Shown here piece by piece: positions 11,910-23,997 of a DNA stretch of 64,000 nt. Within the stretch, counting starts at the first letter, position 1. Every line of letters starts with the position of its first letter. Under the pieces are notes generated by a model. The model had not been told where the DNA came from and searched no databases. It was given only the letters and a program-made list of their open reading frames with translations. The stretch comes from Salvia splendens (Eukaryota > Streptophyta > Magnoliopsida > Lamiales > Lamiaceae). Both the position numbers and the translations under genes were made by a program. Where the stretch lies: the NCBI RefSeq assembly GCF_004379255.2, contig NC_056051.1:7218062-7282061 (forward strand), in the 5' to 3' direction.

Positions 11910-13875
11910 ATAAATACTTAGTATAGTTAAATTGACAATAATTAATCATATTAATCACTCTTGCAAAACTATTTAAAAAGGTACAAACGTTTTTTATTAA
12001 TGCTTTTACAATCAAAAAGTTCATTGTAGCAAACATATGTCCGTGAATAGGAGTTCCATTTTAAATAATATGCACTAAAGAGAAAATGCAACTGCAAAAA
12101 ATTATACCCGAAACAAACAAAAATCTTATAGAATGGCCCATATTTTAGATAATATACACCATCTGTCCACGATTTAAAGTATTTCGTATCATTTTAACTC
12201 GGTGTAAATTTTAAAAGTTGTTAAAAAAAATGAATAAAAACATTGATAGAATATAAGTCCTATTATCAGTTTTATTATGCATATAATGAATTAATGGGGT
12301 GGGGAGTCCACTTAAAAAAATGAAAAGGTAAATGAGATTTAAAATGTGGATAAATTTAAATGATAAATGTGGATATTATTTTGTTGATGGAGTAAATATT
12401 TTTAAGTGTCTAGAATATTTTTCAGATTTTAAAATTACTTATGTAAATGCATCGATTTGGACCCTGAGCCCGGCCCACCCATATACTGAAAAGATCATAG
12501 CTGAGTCCAATTTATGGGTGTGTAAGATCAATCATAATGATTGAATAATCCTTCCTAACTTTGTTATGTTAAATAATCATTCAATTGGATCATCATAAAA
12601 ACACCACTATATAGTGATGTATATTCATACACACATCATAAAGAGTTTTTCTAAAAGGGCGGACCAATAGAGATTAGGGAGGGATGTTTAAGTCCTAGCC
12701 AAATAATACCCCCGTTACATAGTGTACTTTTATCAATTTAGTCCATCCTATAATAATTTTTTTTATCCTAAATAGAAATAGACTTACATTATATTAATTT
12801 ATTTCACTCATATTTTATTATGTAAAATTAATATGTCACGCGTTCTGTGTTAGTTGATACATTTATTTTGAACAAAAGATTTTAAAAATTGTTACGCGAA
12901 AAGTTAAGTGGTGAGAGAATAGAGTTTGAAAGAGCAACACATCTTCTCCACCCCCTTCATCCCTTTGTTCGTCTCTTTGTAGTTGGGTTTATTCCTTTTT
13001 TTAGTTGTCTCAATATAACTGAATCATTTTTTTTAACAAAAACAACACATCTTCTCTCTTATTTTTCCTTCTCTTACTTTATTTTCTATTCATCTTTCTA
13101 TTTTTTTCAATTTGTTGTTATATTTTCTTTTATTTAACTTACTCAACACAATTTCTTAAATCTCATTTACTACATAAAAATGAATGGAATGTGAAAGAAA
13201 TTGATGATTTAATTTACTTAACATAATTTTCTTAAATCTTACTCCTCTTTATTCTATAAAAAATCTGGGGACATGATTGTATTTTCAGAATTTTATTGGA
13301 CCTACATGTAAATTCGATGACGTTAAGGAATCAAATTGTATTTTCCCTTTTCCGAAATGTTGGCTAAATTTGTAGGATCTTTATTCTTATGTTTGAAGTT
13401 ACCCTCAATTTTGACTTTCTTATTGGATTTACGCATTCTTATTCTACCGAGCAACAACCGTGCGCTCTCCCGGTGGATCTGCGGCGGCGCCACCGATTGT
13501 GGTGGTATCTGGTTTGGAATCTTCTTTTACGGGTTTGACTCACTTTTTTTCTTTGCTTCCGTTTTGTGGAATTGGGTGTTTGGCCATTTTACATGATTAT
13601 GCTTTGATACCATGTTTCATTCTAATTTATATTTGTCGACACTTATTTTTTTCTATCTGTATTTAATATGCCACTTTTCTCATTTTCCTCAATAAATTCA
13701 AACTTTGTATTATAATCAAATATTGAAGAATATAAAAAGAGACATAACATCAAGAGATTGAGGCTTAACATAAACAAAGGGGGACACATTGCTAAGGATA
13801 AAATTGAAAATGAACAGAAACTGCCCATCAATTACAACTGAAAATATTGCCAAAAGACAGAAACTAACATCAATA
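11910..13875. other. AT-rich intergenic DNA and receptor-kinase 3' flank
   Basis: No gene is seen in 11910-13230. From about 13240 the sequence resembles 22670-22850 ('ttggacctacatgtaaattcgat..aaggaatcaaat'), so 13240-13875 is the 3' flank/UTR shared by paralogous receptor-kinase genes. A small GC-rich patch at 13455-13510 is unexplained. Confidence 0.5.
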
Positions 13876-15818
13876 TCAACGTTGGTAAGAAGCATCATTT
13901 CTACCAATTTTATAAACTGGAAACACTTTTTTAATCTTTTTCAAGTCATTAACAACCTCTGCCATCGACATGCGATCTCTTGGAAGCTGCTCCGAGCATC
14001 TCACTCCAATCCTCAGAATTGAAACAATACAATCCCAATATTTTTCAGCCACATTAAGTTCTTGATGCAGAATTGGATAAACTACTTCAATTACACGGTT
14101 CGCCAAAGCTATGCTAACGAAGTCCTGGATATTTAGACACCCTTGGTCTTGTATTTGTGAACATCTCAAGTACAAGAACTCCGTAACTGTATACATCCCC
14201 TTGAGTTGATGCAACGTAGCTCATGCCATACTCTTAACAAAACACATACACAGACAACGACGGACTTAGCTATATGCATATAAAAAAACTTATCAATTAA
14301 AAAGTTTAAAGTTTGAAGTTAACCTGGAGCAATGTAGCGTATGGTACCCTTTATTGCTGATGAACTGCTTCCTTCCATGGATGGCAAGCTCTGTGAAATG
14401 TTTGACACAATTTTGGCTAAACCAAAATCACCAACTTTGGAGACCATTTCTTGATCCAAGAGAATGTTACTCGGCTTCAAATCTCCATGAATAACTATGG
14501 AGTCTGTACCACAATGCACGTACTCAACTGCAGATGTAATATCAATCGCAATATTCAGTCTCTGAATAGCACTGAGAGCTCTAAACCCTTCATTCTCAGG
14601 AATGCAATACAACCAATTCTCGAGGCTTCCATTGGCCACAAATTCATACACCAATGCCTTAAAATCATTCACTTGAAAATCAGTGCTGTCACACACACTC
14701 ACAATCTTGAGCAAGTTTCTGTGGCGTATGCCTCTCAATGCATTGCATTCTGATGCCAAACTCTTTGAAGCTCATCTTATGTTAAGATTAAGAACCTTCA
14801 CTGCCACATCTGTCTACTCATCATCATCATTGATAGTTCCTTTATACACAGATCCAAATCTACCTGCACCAACTAGATTGGTCTTCGAGAATCCACTTGT
14901 GGCATTCAAGAGATCTCCGTAAGATAGCATCAAAAACTCTGGCGGTTGGAATATTGGGGTTCCAACATTTTGCAATTTATGTCGCTTGTAGATAATGATG
15001 ACACATAAGCACACTGCAAGCGCTAGGCATATGGCTCCGACGATAGTTGGAATCAAGATTTTACCTAAACCCTTCTTCTTTGATTTTGTTGATGATGAAC
15101 AGGAAGGAAGGTGTAGGGTTTCAATGCCTCCACACAAGTCTAGGTTCCCTTGAAGTGAGATTGCACTTTCATTTTGGAAAACTCCAAGACTTGGGACTAC
15201 ACCTTGCAGCTTGTTGAAAGAAATATTGAGATACAAGAGGCGAAACTCAGCTAGAAATTTTGGAATCATCCCGGAAAGGTTATTCCGTGAAAGATCCAAA
15301 TATTCTAAACCTCTCAACTATCAGGTATCTCCCCTTGAAAAGAATTTCTCTCTAGGTGAAGCAAGCTGAGCATCACACAACTCCCCAAAGAAGGAGGAAT
15401 GGTTCCGGATAATCTATTGTTGGACAAGTCCATATATCCAAGATTTCTCAAATCCCCAACTTCTGATGGAATAGTACCAGTCTAGACGTTGCCAGATAGG
15501 TCAAGTACATTGGAAATGGAGGAAAGCTTCATGATTTCAGGAGGTATTAAGCCACTGAGATTGTTATATGAAAGGTCTAAATATGACAAGTTGGTACAGT
15601 TGGCGAGACTTTGAGGTATAACCCAGAAAGATTATTTAATGCTAAGGAAAGAATGTTCAACAAAGTCAAGTTGCCCAATGAAAATGGCATCTCATTTGTC
15701 AGTCTATTTGTTTGGATATTGATTTCTTGCAACTTGTGAAGTTTTCCAATGGAGGAAGGAATTGGGCCTTTTAGATTATTGGTATCAGCATATAAAGTAG
15801 TGAGACCAACAAGGTTTC

Positions 15819-16161
15819 TGTTAAGGACCTAAATCCTTAACGTCGATTTCCACGCAAAATCAAGAAACGAGATGTCGTCGTTGTCGAGCGCCCAACGCTG
15901 GGTCGTGACTTGGACGGCAAAGAGGGGCGGTTGAGCGCGAGATCAGCCTCGTCGGCAACCTTAGGAGATGTTTCCTGTTTGCTACTCAATTGAGCCAAAA
16001 GAATGATAATTTCATATATTGATTGACTGAATAAAAAAGATAACAGTCTATCCTATTTATAATGCTACTAACTTAATGAACAAGAAAACAAAGATATAGA
16101 AAAAGATATGCTAAATCCCTATAATATCTAAACTAAATAATAATAATAGAGGTTCGTATCA
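15819..16161 (-). repeat. 3' LTR of the gag-only element
   Basis: In element sense it starts TGATACGAACCTC and ends CCTTAACA. A polypurine tract (GTGGGGGAGT, minus, about 16162-16171) precedes it, after CTTGAGGACAAGG, a motif common at the 3' end of plant Ty3/gypsy elements. Confidence 0.92.
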
Positions 16162-16191
16162 ACTCCCCCACGGTTAAAATCCACCTTGTCC

Positions 16192-17870
16192 TCAAGGTGG
16201 GAACCACGAAGCAAAAAGGAGAGTTGAAAGCAGAAGCTTCGGCGAGGCAACTCCTCCCGGATCAAACACACACCGAACAGATGAACGTCTCCCTTCTTCA
16301 CTTCCATAAAAAATCAACAAAGGAGACCCAACTTTGTCGGAAAAATTCCTTGCTAAATCGAAAAGCTTGTCCACGCCTCCCAGAATGCCCAAGCATGGCG
16401 TGTCATTACTCGGAGGGATCAACCTTGCATCTTTGTCGAGCGATGTTGATCGATGATTCATACTTGGAACATCACCGACATTCAAATCCACATAGACACA
16501 AGCAATTATGGGCAATCGGTGTAAGCACCATCTCCTTTCTTGCCCCAACAATTTCCAACAACATTTTTGGATGACACTTGAGCAACATTGAGTGAGGCGA
16601 TTATCTTCTCCACTTCACCAATAGAACCATCCTCCTCTTTATCTTCTAGCAATGTCTCCTCCTTTTCACCAATCTTCTCATCATATACCCCAACGAGCAC
16701 TTGCAGTGGCTCACTGTCGTTCTTGACAATCCCTTTGTTCTTGAGGAACTCTCTAGGGGACTTGTTGTTTTGAACATCAAGAGGAGCGCCATCATTGTGA
16801 ACATCGGTAATGTCATGGGGAACATCATCACCGAATACTATCGTAGGAGTATTATCAGTTTTCTCTTCGGCTAAATTCTCATCTTGAATGTTCTCCTCAA
16901 ACTCCTCCCCATCATCTGCATAACAGAGAATGCGTTGTTTACACACATGTCCCATCACCCATTTCTCGGGACAGTGCCAGCAGAGACCCAACCTGGACCG
17001 TTCTGACTTCTCCGCCTGGGAGACCCGTATTAGCGGCAGGCGTGGTTGCTCCGGAGTTTGACTGGTCATACGTGCGGGCTGACTGTACAGGTCCCGCGTT
17101 GGCTTTTCGGTGGAGTAGCGGGGCTGGTGGGAGGCGGGCTGGACTCGCGCTCTCACCTCCTCCCGAGGGCGAGGTCGGTCCCAGCACATCTCCGAGCGTC
17201 GGGGCCGGTCAACGGTCGGGTAGCCGCGGTCCTGCTGTTGCGCCGGTGGGTCCCAGCACGTTGGGCGGTGCCGCTGCGTTTTGGTTGTCGGGTAGCGATC
17301 AAACCCTAATTGGGTCTAATGCTCTCCGCGATCAGATAGGTGGCCACCCCTCTCGACGTAGCCGCCGCGGTGTCGGGGCCAAGCGTCTTGCGCGCGATCG
17401 CGGTACCCGATGGGCTGGTATCTCGGTCGTGGGCGACGATCAGGTGGATCCAAGTGGTGTGAGACGTAGGGTGATTCTGGATCAGGCCACGACGGCGGGC
17501 GGAGTACTTCCACCCGGATGCTCGGAGGGTCCCAACTAGTTACACGGCGAGGTTGGGCCGGATGGTAGGGACGGAATGATTGTGTGGCCTGAGGGAAGTC
17601 GTATTGACGACGGCGATAGCCGGCGTAGTTGTATGACATGTTGATGGACTGAGGCGTGGCTGTGGTGGATGATGATCGTCTGACTTCGACGCGGCACGCG
17701 GGAATCCTTCCCGTCGGGCGTTGCAGAAGTAGTGTTGTCCTGCGGCTAGAGCTCGGCGGACAGGCGGGACTCGACAACCAAAGCAGTTGCTGTGCGCGGA
17801 ATGTTTTCCGTCGGGCAGCGGTGTAGCTTCGGTTCGAGATGGTGGGAGGGTCAGCTCTCAATGAAAGCAC
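16192..17870 (-). pseudogene. Gag-like ORFs with a chromovirus-type zinc knuckle
   Basis: Two minus-strand ORFs. 17870-17316 is rich in Arg/Pro/Ser/Tyr (SYNYAGYRRRQYDFPQ) and starts just after the primer-binding region. 17189-16506 carries LGLCWHCPEKWVMGHVCKQR, whose Cys/His spacing is that of the gag knuckle in plant Ty3/gypsy chromoviruses, followed by an acidic linker (DDGEEFEENIQDENLAEEKT). A last short ORF ends at 16192, beside the 3' LTR. No Asp protease, RT or integrase signature exists. Whether the two main ORFs once formed one gag is unclear. No full capsid domain is recognised, so even gag may be incomplete. Confidence 0.65.
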
Positions 17871-17874
17871 CAGT

Positions 17875-18217
17875 TGTTAAGGACCTAAATCCTTAACGTC
17901 GATTTCCACGCAAAATCAAGAAACGAGATGTCGTCGTTGTCAAGCGCCCAACGCTGGGTCGTGACTTGGACGGCAAAGAGGGGCGGTTGAGCGCGAGATC
18001 AGCCTCGTCGGCAACCTTAGGAGATGTTTCCTGTTTGCTACTCAATTGAGCCAAAAGAATGATAATTTCATATATTGATTGACTGAATAAAAAAGATAAC
18101 AGTCTATCCTATTTATAATGCTACTAACTTAATGAACAAGAAAACAAAGATATAGAAAAAGATATGCTAAATCCCTATAATATCTAAACTAAATAATAAT
18201 AATAGAGGTTCGTATCC
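17875..18217 (-). repeat. 5' LTR of the gag-only element
   Basis: Matches 15819-16161 nearly base for base; one internal G/A difference (near 17950) and a terminal A-to-C change are visible. It is followed in element sense by ACTGGTGCTTTCATTGAGAG, a leader/primer-binding sequence frequent in plant LTR elements. Confidence 0.92.
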
Positions 18218-18222
18218 GTTTC

Positions 18223-18320
18223 CTATACTATAATTTTTGTAGTCGCTTTCAATTTTTGTGGCTTCTTTGTATAAAGTGTGTCTGATGTAAAAGATTCGAC
18301 CAACAAGGTTTCCTATACTG
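18223..18320 (-). other. Short insertion with duplicated target in an LRR-coding stretch
   Basis: The intact paralogue reads 'gaccaacaaggtttcctata' once (about 51340). Here a version of it occurs on both sides of about 70 unrelated bases (18233-18297), giving SIGNLVG, then 23 foreign residues, then SIGN again in the open frame. This fits double-strand-break repair with filler DNA, or a small insertion with a long target duplication. It predates the LTR element, which sits in the distal copy. Confidence 0.7.
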
Positions 18321-19476
18321 GATGGAATGCTTCCATTTAACTGATTGTTATCGAGGCGTAAGTACCTTAAGTGATTGGAAAGATTGCCAATGGAATCTGG
18401 TAACGAACCAGCGAAATGGTTTTCATTAAACTCCAAAGCTGCAAGGTTGGAGCAGTTTGTGAGGGATGACATAATAGTACCTATATCTCCATTCAAACGG
18501 TTATCTCCAACCAAAAGCATTTGAAGAGCTGAAAACCTAGTTAAATCTATCATATTTCCGGTGAAACGGTTAGCACTCACTTGTATGCTTTCAATTAAGG
18601 AAGAGTTAGAAAGCAAAGCTGGAAGCGCTCCACTGAAATTATTAGAACTCAAACAAAGGTGCCTCAACTTGGGAAGTGTAGAGCCTATGTCAACAGGTAT
18701 GCTTCCATGAAGTCGATTGTAATGAAATATGAAAATCTCGACACTTGAAAGATTATAGAGGCCGAGGGGAATAGAACCAGTTAGATTATTCTCATACATA
18801 ACTAGCAGCTGCAATCTTTTAAGTTTAGCGAGCGACTCTGGAATCTTTCCCTTGAAGAGGCAAGAACCTAACGACAGACGGGATAGATCTGTGAGGTTTC
18901 CTAGGAATGGCGGGATAGTCCCTGAAAGCATGTTTTTCGTCAAGCCTAAAGCTTGGAGGTTGACAAGAGAAGCTATCTTGGGGACTATGCCTCCGGTGAG
19001 ATCAATGTCAATCAAATTCAGGTAATAAAGATTGGTGCATTGTGATAAGTTTGTTGGGATCCCTCATTCAAAAGAATTATTACTAAACTCGATCACTTGA
19101 AGCCTTCTAAGACGACCAATCTACTGAGGGATTGGGTCGTCGAAGGTATTGTTTTGCAAGTCGATGATTCTGAGGAAAGAGAGGTTACCTATGTGAGGCG
19201 AGAGCGATCCCACAAGGCCTTGAGACTGCAGAGAAAGAGAGACGACTCTACTTGGGTGCCTTTTGCTGCAGGAGACACCATTCCATCTACAGAAATGCAC
19301 TGTTTCGTTCCATGAGCTCAAAGCATGCAGTGATCGTGATGTATGGATTTGTTGAATGCTAGAAGAGCTTCAAGATCTATATGGTTGTTGGGATGTGAAG
19401 AAAGAGTGGTGGTGAAAAGAATGAGAAGGGTGGATAGAATAATAAGTATGGGAGTAGAGATGAAAGGTGTTGCCAT

Positions 19477-19979
19477 GGTATTTTGGTAGTAGAATGGTTT
19501 TGCAAGTGTTGGTTTAATAGAAGATCATCTACTCAATTTTCCAAAGCCAAAAGTTGTGTTCGTAGTTGAAGGATCTTCATGGAAATTACCTTAATTTTAT
19601 ACTAGTATGGTGTACTTTGGACTTGGTTATTACATCTTAAATTTAGGGCATGTTTGGGATGATGGAATGAAATGGTGGAACAAAATGTGGTTCCTACTTC
19701 TATTCTATTCTATTCTATTCTATTCTATTCATTTTACTTGGTATGACAGGTAGGGGAATTGATTGAAAATGTAAAAGAAATCCAAAAAAATTGTCATTTC
19801 ATTTCTACCTTCATTTCATTTCACCCTCATTCCTTTCTATCATACCAAACATGTTGTTTCTGCCCCTTCAAAATAATCAATGACGAGATATAATTTTCTC
19901 TTGTTAAATCAAATGGATAAGCCATTAAGTTGGTTGTTGCAACTTTTTAGGCTCATATGCATCGTAGTTAAAGAATGTA
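19477..19979. other. Receptor-kinase upstream block with a (TATTC)6 microsatellite
   Basis: 5' flank of the pseudogene, related to the flanks at 20492, 46658, 52508 and 54724. A perfect TATTC repeat of six units lies at 19701-19730. No gene. Confidence 0.7.
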
Positions 19980-20205
19980 CTCCTTTCGTACACTATTAGG
20001 AATCCCAGTCATTTTTGCCCACTCGTTTTATAAAAATGATAATAAATAGTTAAATTGAAAAATGGTAATAAATAGTTAAAGTGGAGAAGACTTCTCAACA
20101 TCATTCTCTCTTACTTTACCATTTCTCTACTTTAACTATTTATTAGCATTTTTATAAAACGAGTGTGCAAAAGTGACTGGGACTCCTAATAGCGGACGGA
20201 GGGAG
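19980..20205. mobile_element. Stowaway-like MITE (226 bp)
   Basis: The ends are inverted: CTCCTTTCGTACACTATTAG at the left against the complement of ..CTAATAGCGGACGGAGGGAG at the right. TA occurs on both sides (19978-19979, 20206-20207). The inner arms (ACTCGTTTTATAAAAATG and its complement) continue the inversion. The paralogous flanks near 20967 and 47109 lack it and show the empty site. These are Tc1/mariner-type Stowaway features. Confidence 0.92.
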
Positions 20206-20367
20206 TATATTTTTTGAGTGGTAAGATCGATCTATAATTTACTTGACTTAATCCACTTTATTATGACTCTAGATTCTACTCTTAATATAACCATTTTTAA
20301 TAGTACGTCTAGTCTACCACTATCCCAATATCTTCACCATTATAACCACTATGTCTACTCTACTAAT
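20206..20367. other. Remainder of the receptor-kinase upstream block after the MITE
   Basis: Matches 20982-21130 ('gatcgatctataatttactt..tcttcaccattataaccact'). It ends at the junction with the next signal-peptide stub. Confidence 0.7.
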
Positions 20368-20491
20368 TCCTTGAAAGCTAGAAGAGCTTCAAGATCTGTA
20401 TGGTTGTTGGGATGTGAAGAAAGAGTGGTGGTGAAAAGAATGAAAAGGTTGGATAGAATAAGGAAGGGGTTACAAATGAAAGGTTTTGCAT
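20368..20491 (-). pseudogene. LRR receptor kinase signal-peptide stub
   Basis: The minus strand encodes a degraded version of the paralogues' first 40 or so codons, ending in the NNHTDLEALLAFK region. One G is missing after the ATG relative to the others (CATGCAAAACC against CATGGCAAAACC), which shifts the frame at codon 2. Downstream coding sequence is absent: the stub joins directly to the upstream block of the neighbouring pseudogene at 20367/20368. Confidence 0.8.
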
Positions 20492-21240
20492 GGTATTTTG
20501 GTAGTAGAATCGTTTTTCAAGTTTTGGTTTAATAGAAGATCATCTGCTCAATTTTCCAAAGCCAAAAGTTGTGTTCATACTTGAAGGAAATGATGAAAAT
20601 TAGCTTAATTTTCTACAAGTATGGTCTACTTTGGACTAGGTCATTCAATCTTTGGTTTAGGGCATGTTTGATATGATGGAATGAAATGATAGAACAAAAT
20701 GTGATTCTTATTTCTATTCTATTCATTTGCCTGTTAAGATGGAATGAACGACGGAAAATTGAAGGAAAAATATAAAGGAAATTCAAAATACTTGTCATTC
20801 CATTTCACCCTCTCACCCTCGTTCCATTTTATCATACCAAACATATTCTTTCTGGACCCTTCAACATAATCATTGACAAGATATACTTTCCTATGGTAAA
20901 TCAAATGGACAAGCCATTAAGTTGGTTGTTGCAACTTTTTAGGCTCGTATGCACCGTAGTTAAAGAAATGTATATTTTTTAAGTGGTAAGATCGATCTAT
21001 AATTTACTTTGACTTAATTAATCCACTTTATTATGACTCTAGATTCTACTCTTAATATAACCAATTTTGACAGTAAGTCCAGTCTACCACTGTCCCATTA
21101 TCTTCACCATTATAACCACTAGCTATGTCCACTACTAACTCCAAAGTTGACTAGACTTGTAGAAATTAGTGTAATTTCACTATAGTACTTTCAAATATGA
21201 ATACTTTAAGGGACAAAGTGGATTTTACGAATGTAAGAAA
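20492..21240. repeat. Duplicated receptor-kinase upstream block
   Basis: Collinear with 19477-20367 (without the MITE), 46658-47370, 52508-53210 and 54724-55430. It contains 'aagccattaagttggttgtt' and 'agtctaccactgtcccatta' in each case. No coding sequence. Confidence 0.8.
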
Positions 21241-22660
21241 CAATACCTTCCAACTCCACCCCATTAATTATTCTGTTCATTTTCTTCATTATCGTTTCGA
21301 CCACTTCTCCAACAACCCTACCTTGAATTCATGAGAATGTACAAAACGTTACATATGTAAATTAGACAAGTGGACCAATACATAATATCATAAATTAGGA
21401 TTCCCGTAGTATTTATTCCTCCAAAAAACCATCACAACGTAGATAAAAATAACTGGAACTATAAAAATACATACTGATAATTAAGCCTTAGATCTATCGG
21501 ATTAAAGCACCGGGATTGAAGAGATTAATTGAACATAAATTGAAGAGCTCAACCCTAGTTTAGGTACTAGGGTTTCAAGAATATGAATGAGATAAGATTA
21601 GTTCTCAATGATTTTTGTCTACGGAATTCTAGCATTTATAGAATTCACAACTGGTTCGACTTTCCTAGTTCATCTCGAAAAGAACCAACAAGAAAAACCG
21701 AGGATAAAATAATAAAATACACTAATCTAAGACTCAAAGAGAAATATAATTTTTACATAATGTGTGATAAATTTTTTCAAAAATGAAAATGTGACATCTT
21801 TTATGGCACGGAGAGCGTACAAAAGATATGCATAAATCTTTTAACTACTTGTCGTCCAAGTAACGGGCAGCTTCTTTCTATCTATTGTCTATTGGCAACA
21901 TTTTCATTTATACTATCTTTCAGGCGGCTTTAGTTGTACAAATAGATGTTCCTTTCTATCTATTGGCAACATTTTCATTCTGATGCATCAAGATTGTACA
22001 ATTGAGCTCCTTTGTCAAGTGATTAATAGACATCAGTTTATATGACAATGTTACGGGCGTGCTCCGCAACGAACCGGTTATCAATCTTCTCGCGATGTAA
22101 CAATGATCAATTCCTCGACAAGTTCGAAGTCTTGATCACGAATTTGCTGATCTGCGGACGTTTTCCGCTTGGCAGCAAAGAGACGAAAAAAAAAGGTTTG
22201 TTGCACAAGTTAGGTTTAGGGAATTATTTCATTCATAATCTCCATTGGTCAATGAAATACCCTATTTAAGACTAAGGACCCTAGGGCGGTTCGACCTAAC
22301 TTAGGCATTCGGGAAAGAACCGCAAAGAAAACCCGAACGGGGCTTATAATTAAGGCCCGACTCAACAATAATTTAAATAGAGTTCAACATAAACTAAAAT
22401 ATTCAAAAAAAGGAAAAACTGAAATAATTAAACCAATGATACCGGAGGTGTTATCGGGGGACCCGTATCAGACAATGAGGGAACATAAAACCAATTATAA
22501 ATTCTCAAAGCGTGTAATTTTCAACAGTATCCACTCCTTTGATGGAGCCTAGCTCTCCACTTGAAGCAATAACATGAGTTTTTTGTGACTTACAAAGTTT
22601 CAGAATACATCTTCCAAAGCTTAATTGTTTTTCACTGAGTGAAGGGCCAAATCTAAATTC
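21241..22660. other. No recognisable gene; short direct repeat
   Basis: AT-rich DNA with a roughly 28-bp direct repeat ('ctttctatctattg..gcaacattttcatt', near 21885 and 21951). 22040-22500 reads like degraded retroelement sequence but has no identifiable domain. Confidence 0.4.
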
Positions 22661-22669
22661 TTTAAAAAC

Positions 22670-23157
22670 CCTGGGAACGTAATTGCATTTTCAAAATTTT
22701 GTTGGACCTACATGTAAATTCGATTATTTAAGGAATCAAATCGTAATTACGCCTTTTAATTTCCAAATTGTTTGCTACTCCATATTTAATGTGCTATCTC
22801 ATTTACCTCAATGATTTCACACTTGTATACAAATCAAATCTTGTAGAATTTAAAAATGGGACATAACATCAAGAGATTGAGACTTGAAATATAAAAAAAA
22901 CAACAAATCTTGAAGAATATAGAAATGAGACGTAACATCACAATAGAAAAAAAAAGAGAGACACACAGCATAAGAATAAAATTGAGAGTTAACAGAACTG
23001 CCTTTCCAACAAACAAGGAGCAGCTGCCAATCAATCAGCACTGAAAATATTGCCAATTGATAGAAACTAGCATCAATTTCAATGTTGGTAAGAAGCAACA
23101 TTTCTACCATTTCTACAAACTGGAAACACTTTTTTAATCTTTTTCAAGTCATTAACA
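22670..23157 (-). pseudogene. LRR receptor kinase C-terminal remnant and 3' flank
   Basis: Minus-strand sequence from 23157 encodes only the last 20-odd codons of the kinase (..NDLKKIKKVFPVCR-type ending, as in the intact gene at 49430), followed by its 3' UTR and flank, collinear with 13240-13900. Homology stops at about 23157, a few bases before the LTR element at 23165. The kinase, transmembrane and LRR parts are gone from this place; an 11-codon start of a sister gene reappears at 46625-46657 on the same strand. Confidence 0.8.
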
Positions 23158-23164
23158 ATAATAA

Positions 23165-23980
23165 TGTGAATCTTAAGGATTCAATCCACGTATATTTGCC
23201 CCAGACTTGCTCATGTAAATATTTCAACAACCCAACAAATCCAACAAGAAATGAAAATAAAAAAGGTGGAAAAGGAAGAAGATGAAAGTGTTATAATTTC
23301 GATAGATGCTTGAAACTTATGGACCTTCTACAAAATAATAAAGACAACCCAATGCAACTTTCACCAAAGCAAGAATCTAATGGCTCCACAAAACTAGCAA
23401 CACAAGAGCTAGTAAAGCATACCTTAATATTCAACCTAAGCCCGGCAATAGATTGGAATGCAACCACAAGAGATTTTGATAAATCTTCAAAAATGAAGAT
23501 GGGTGCTCACAAATGGAGTCTTTGTTCTTACAATATCATTCAAAGCTGCCATAGAAAAACCCTAACATATCTATTTATACTAGGAGTGAAAAAGGAGCAA
23601 CATAAAACAATTCTTGGTCAAAAAGACACATCCCGGACAAAACGCCCGACCGGGCGTTTCCCTAGGCTCATTTCGCCCGCCCACATGAAGTTTCTGGACA
23701 AAAACCGATCTCTCGACAAAACGCCCGACCGGGTGTTTTGCATGAGGAAAAGCGCCCGATTGAGGCATGCAATATACTCACGCGATGCTATTTCGACGAT
23801 AAAGACAATGGTAGTCTTAGGAGAGGATTTGGACTTTATCTTCATAGGAAAATTCTGGTTTGAATCAGACCTCCAAATTCGGCTTGGCTCCTTGCCATGT
23901 CTCCACCTTATTTCTCGGACCCCAATCAACCAATGACCCGCGATGTCTTGATAATTTATGATGTTGAATATCTAGATTCA
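23165..23980 (-). repeat. 3' LTR of the LARD-like element (816 bp)
   Basis: Plus-strand TGTGAATCTTAAGG..CTAGATTCA. It is collinear with 26710-27575 throughout; the other copy has an extra segment near 27300-27365. Contains 'acgcccgaccgggcgtt' palindromes. Confidence 0.88.
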
Positions 23981-23997
23981 CATCATCCTCTCCTTCT
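23981..23997 (-). promoter_or_regulatory. Polypurine tract of the LARD-like element
   Basis: The minus strand reads GAAGGAGAGGATGATG immediately before the LTR's TGAATCTAG start, the normal site for plus-strand priming. The sister tract at 43926 reads GAAGAAGAGGATGATG. Confidence 0.75.

Larger units (their letters stand above)
15819..18217 (-). mobile_element. Young non-autonomous gag-only LTR retrotransposon (TR-GAG/LARD type)
   Basis: Two 343-bp LTRs (15819-16161 and 17875-18217) flank a 1.7-kb interior and are bordered by a 5-bp target duplication GTTTC (15814-15818, 18218-18222). By eye the LTRs differ at about two positions. The interior holds gag remnants and a polypurine tract but no protease, RT or integrase, so it depends on enzymes in trans. 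It sits within an LRR codon stretch of the host pseudogene. Confidence 0.93.
13876..19476 (-). pseudogene. LRR receptor-like kinase pseudogene split by an LTR element
   Basis: A full-length relative of the gene at 49390-52507 in the same order. Start ATG at 19476; signal peptide; LRR cap (SWNETVHFCRWNGVSC); LRRs at 18320-19320 and 14900-15810; transmembrane segment near 15000; kinase Gly-loop GAGRFGSVYKG; HGDLKPSN (non-RD loop); DFGLAK; intron 14233-14323 at the conserved site after the IAP codons; and the C-terminal kinase lobe. Lesions: stops in the first LRRs (after DDPIPQ and at ..SFE*GIP), frameshifts near 14760-14814 and 15300-15650, a deletion in exon 2, a 2.4-kb LTR insertion (15819-18217), and a short insertion with a duplicated target at 18223-18320. 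It cannot encode a receptor. Confidence 0.92.

Noticed and set aside
22042..22500. Possible additional LTR element
   Set aside because: Some retroelement-like wording, but no ends, primer site or domain could be fixed.
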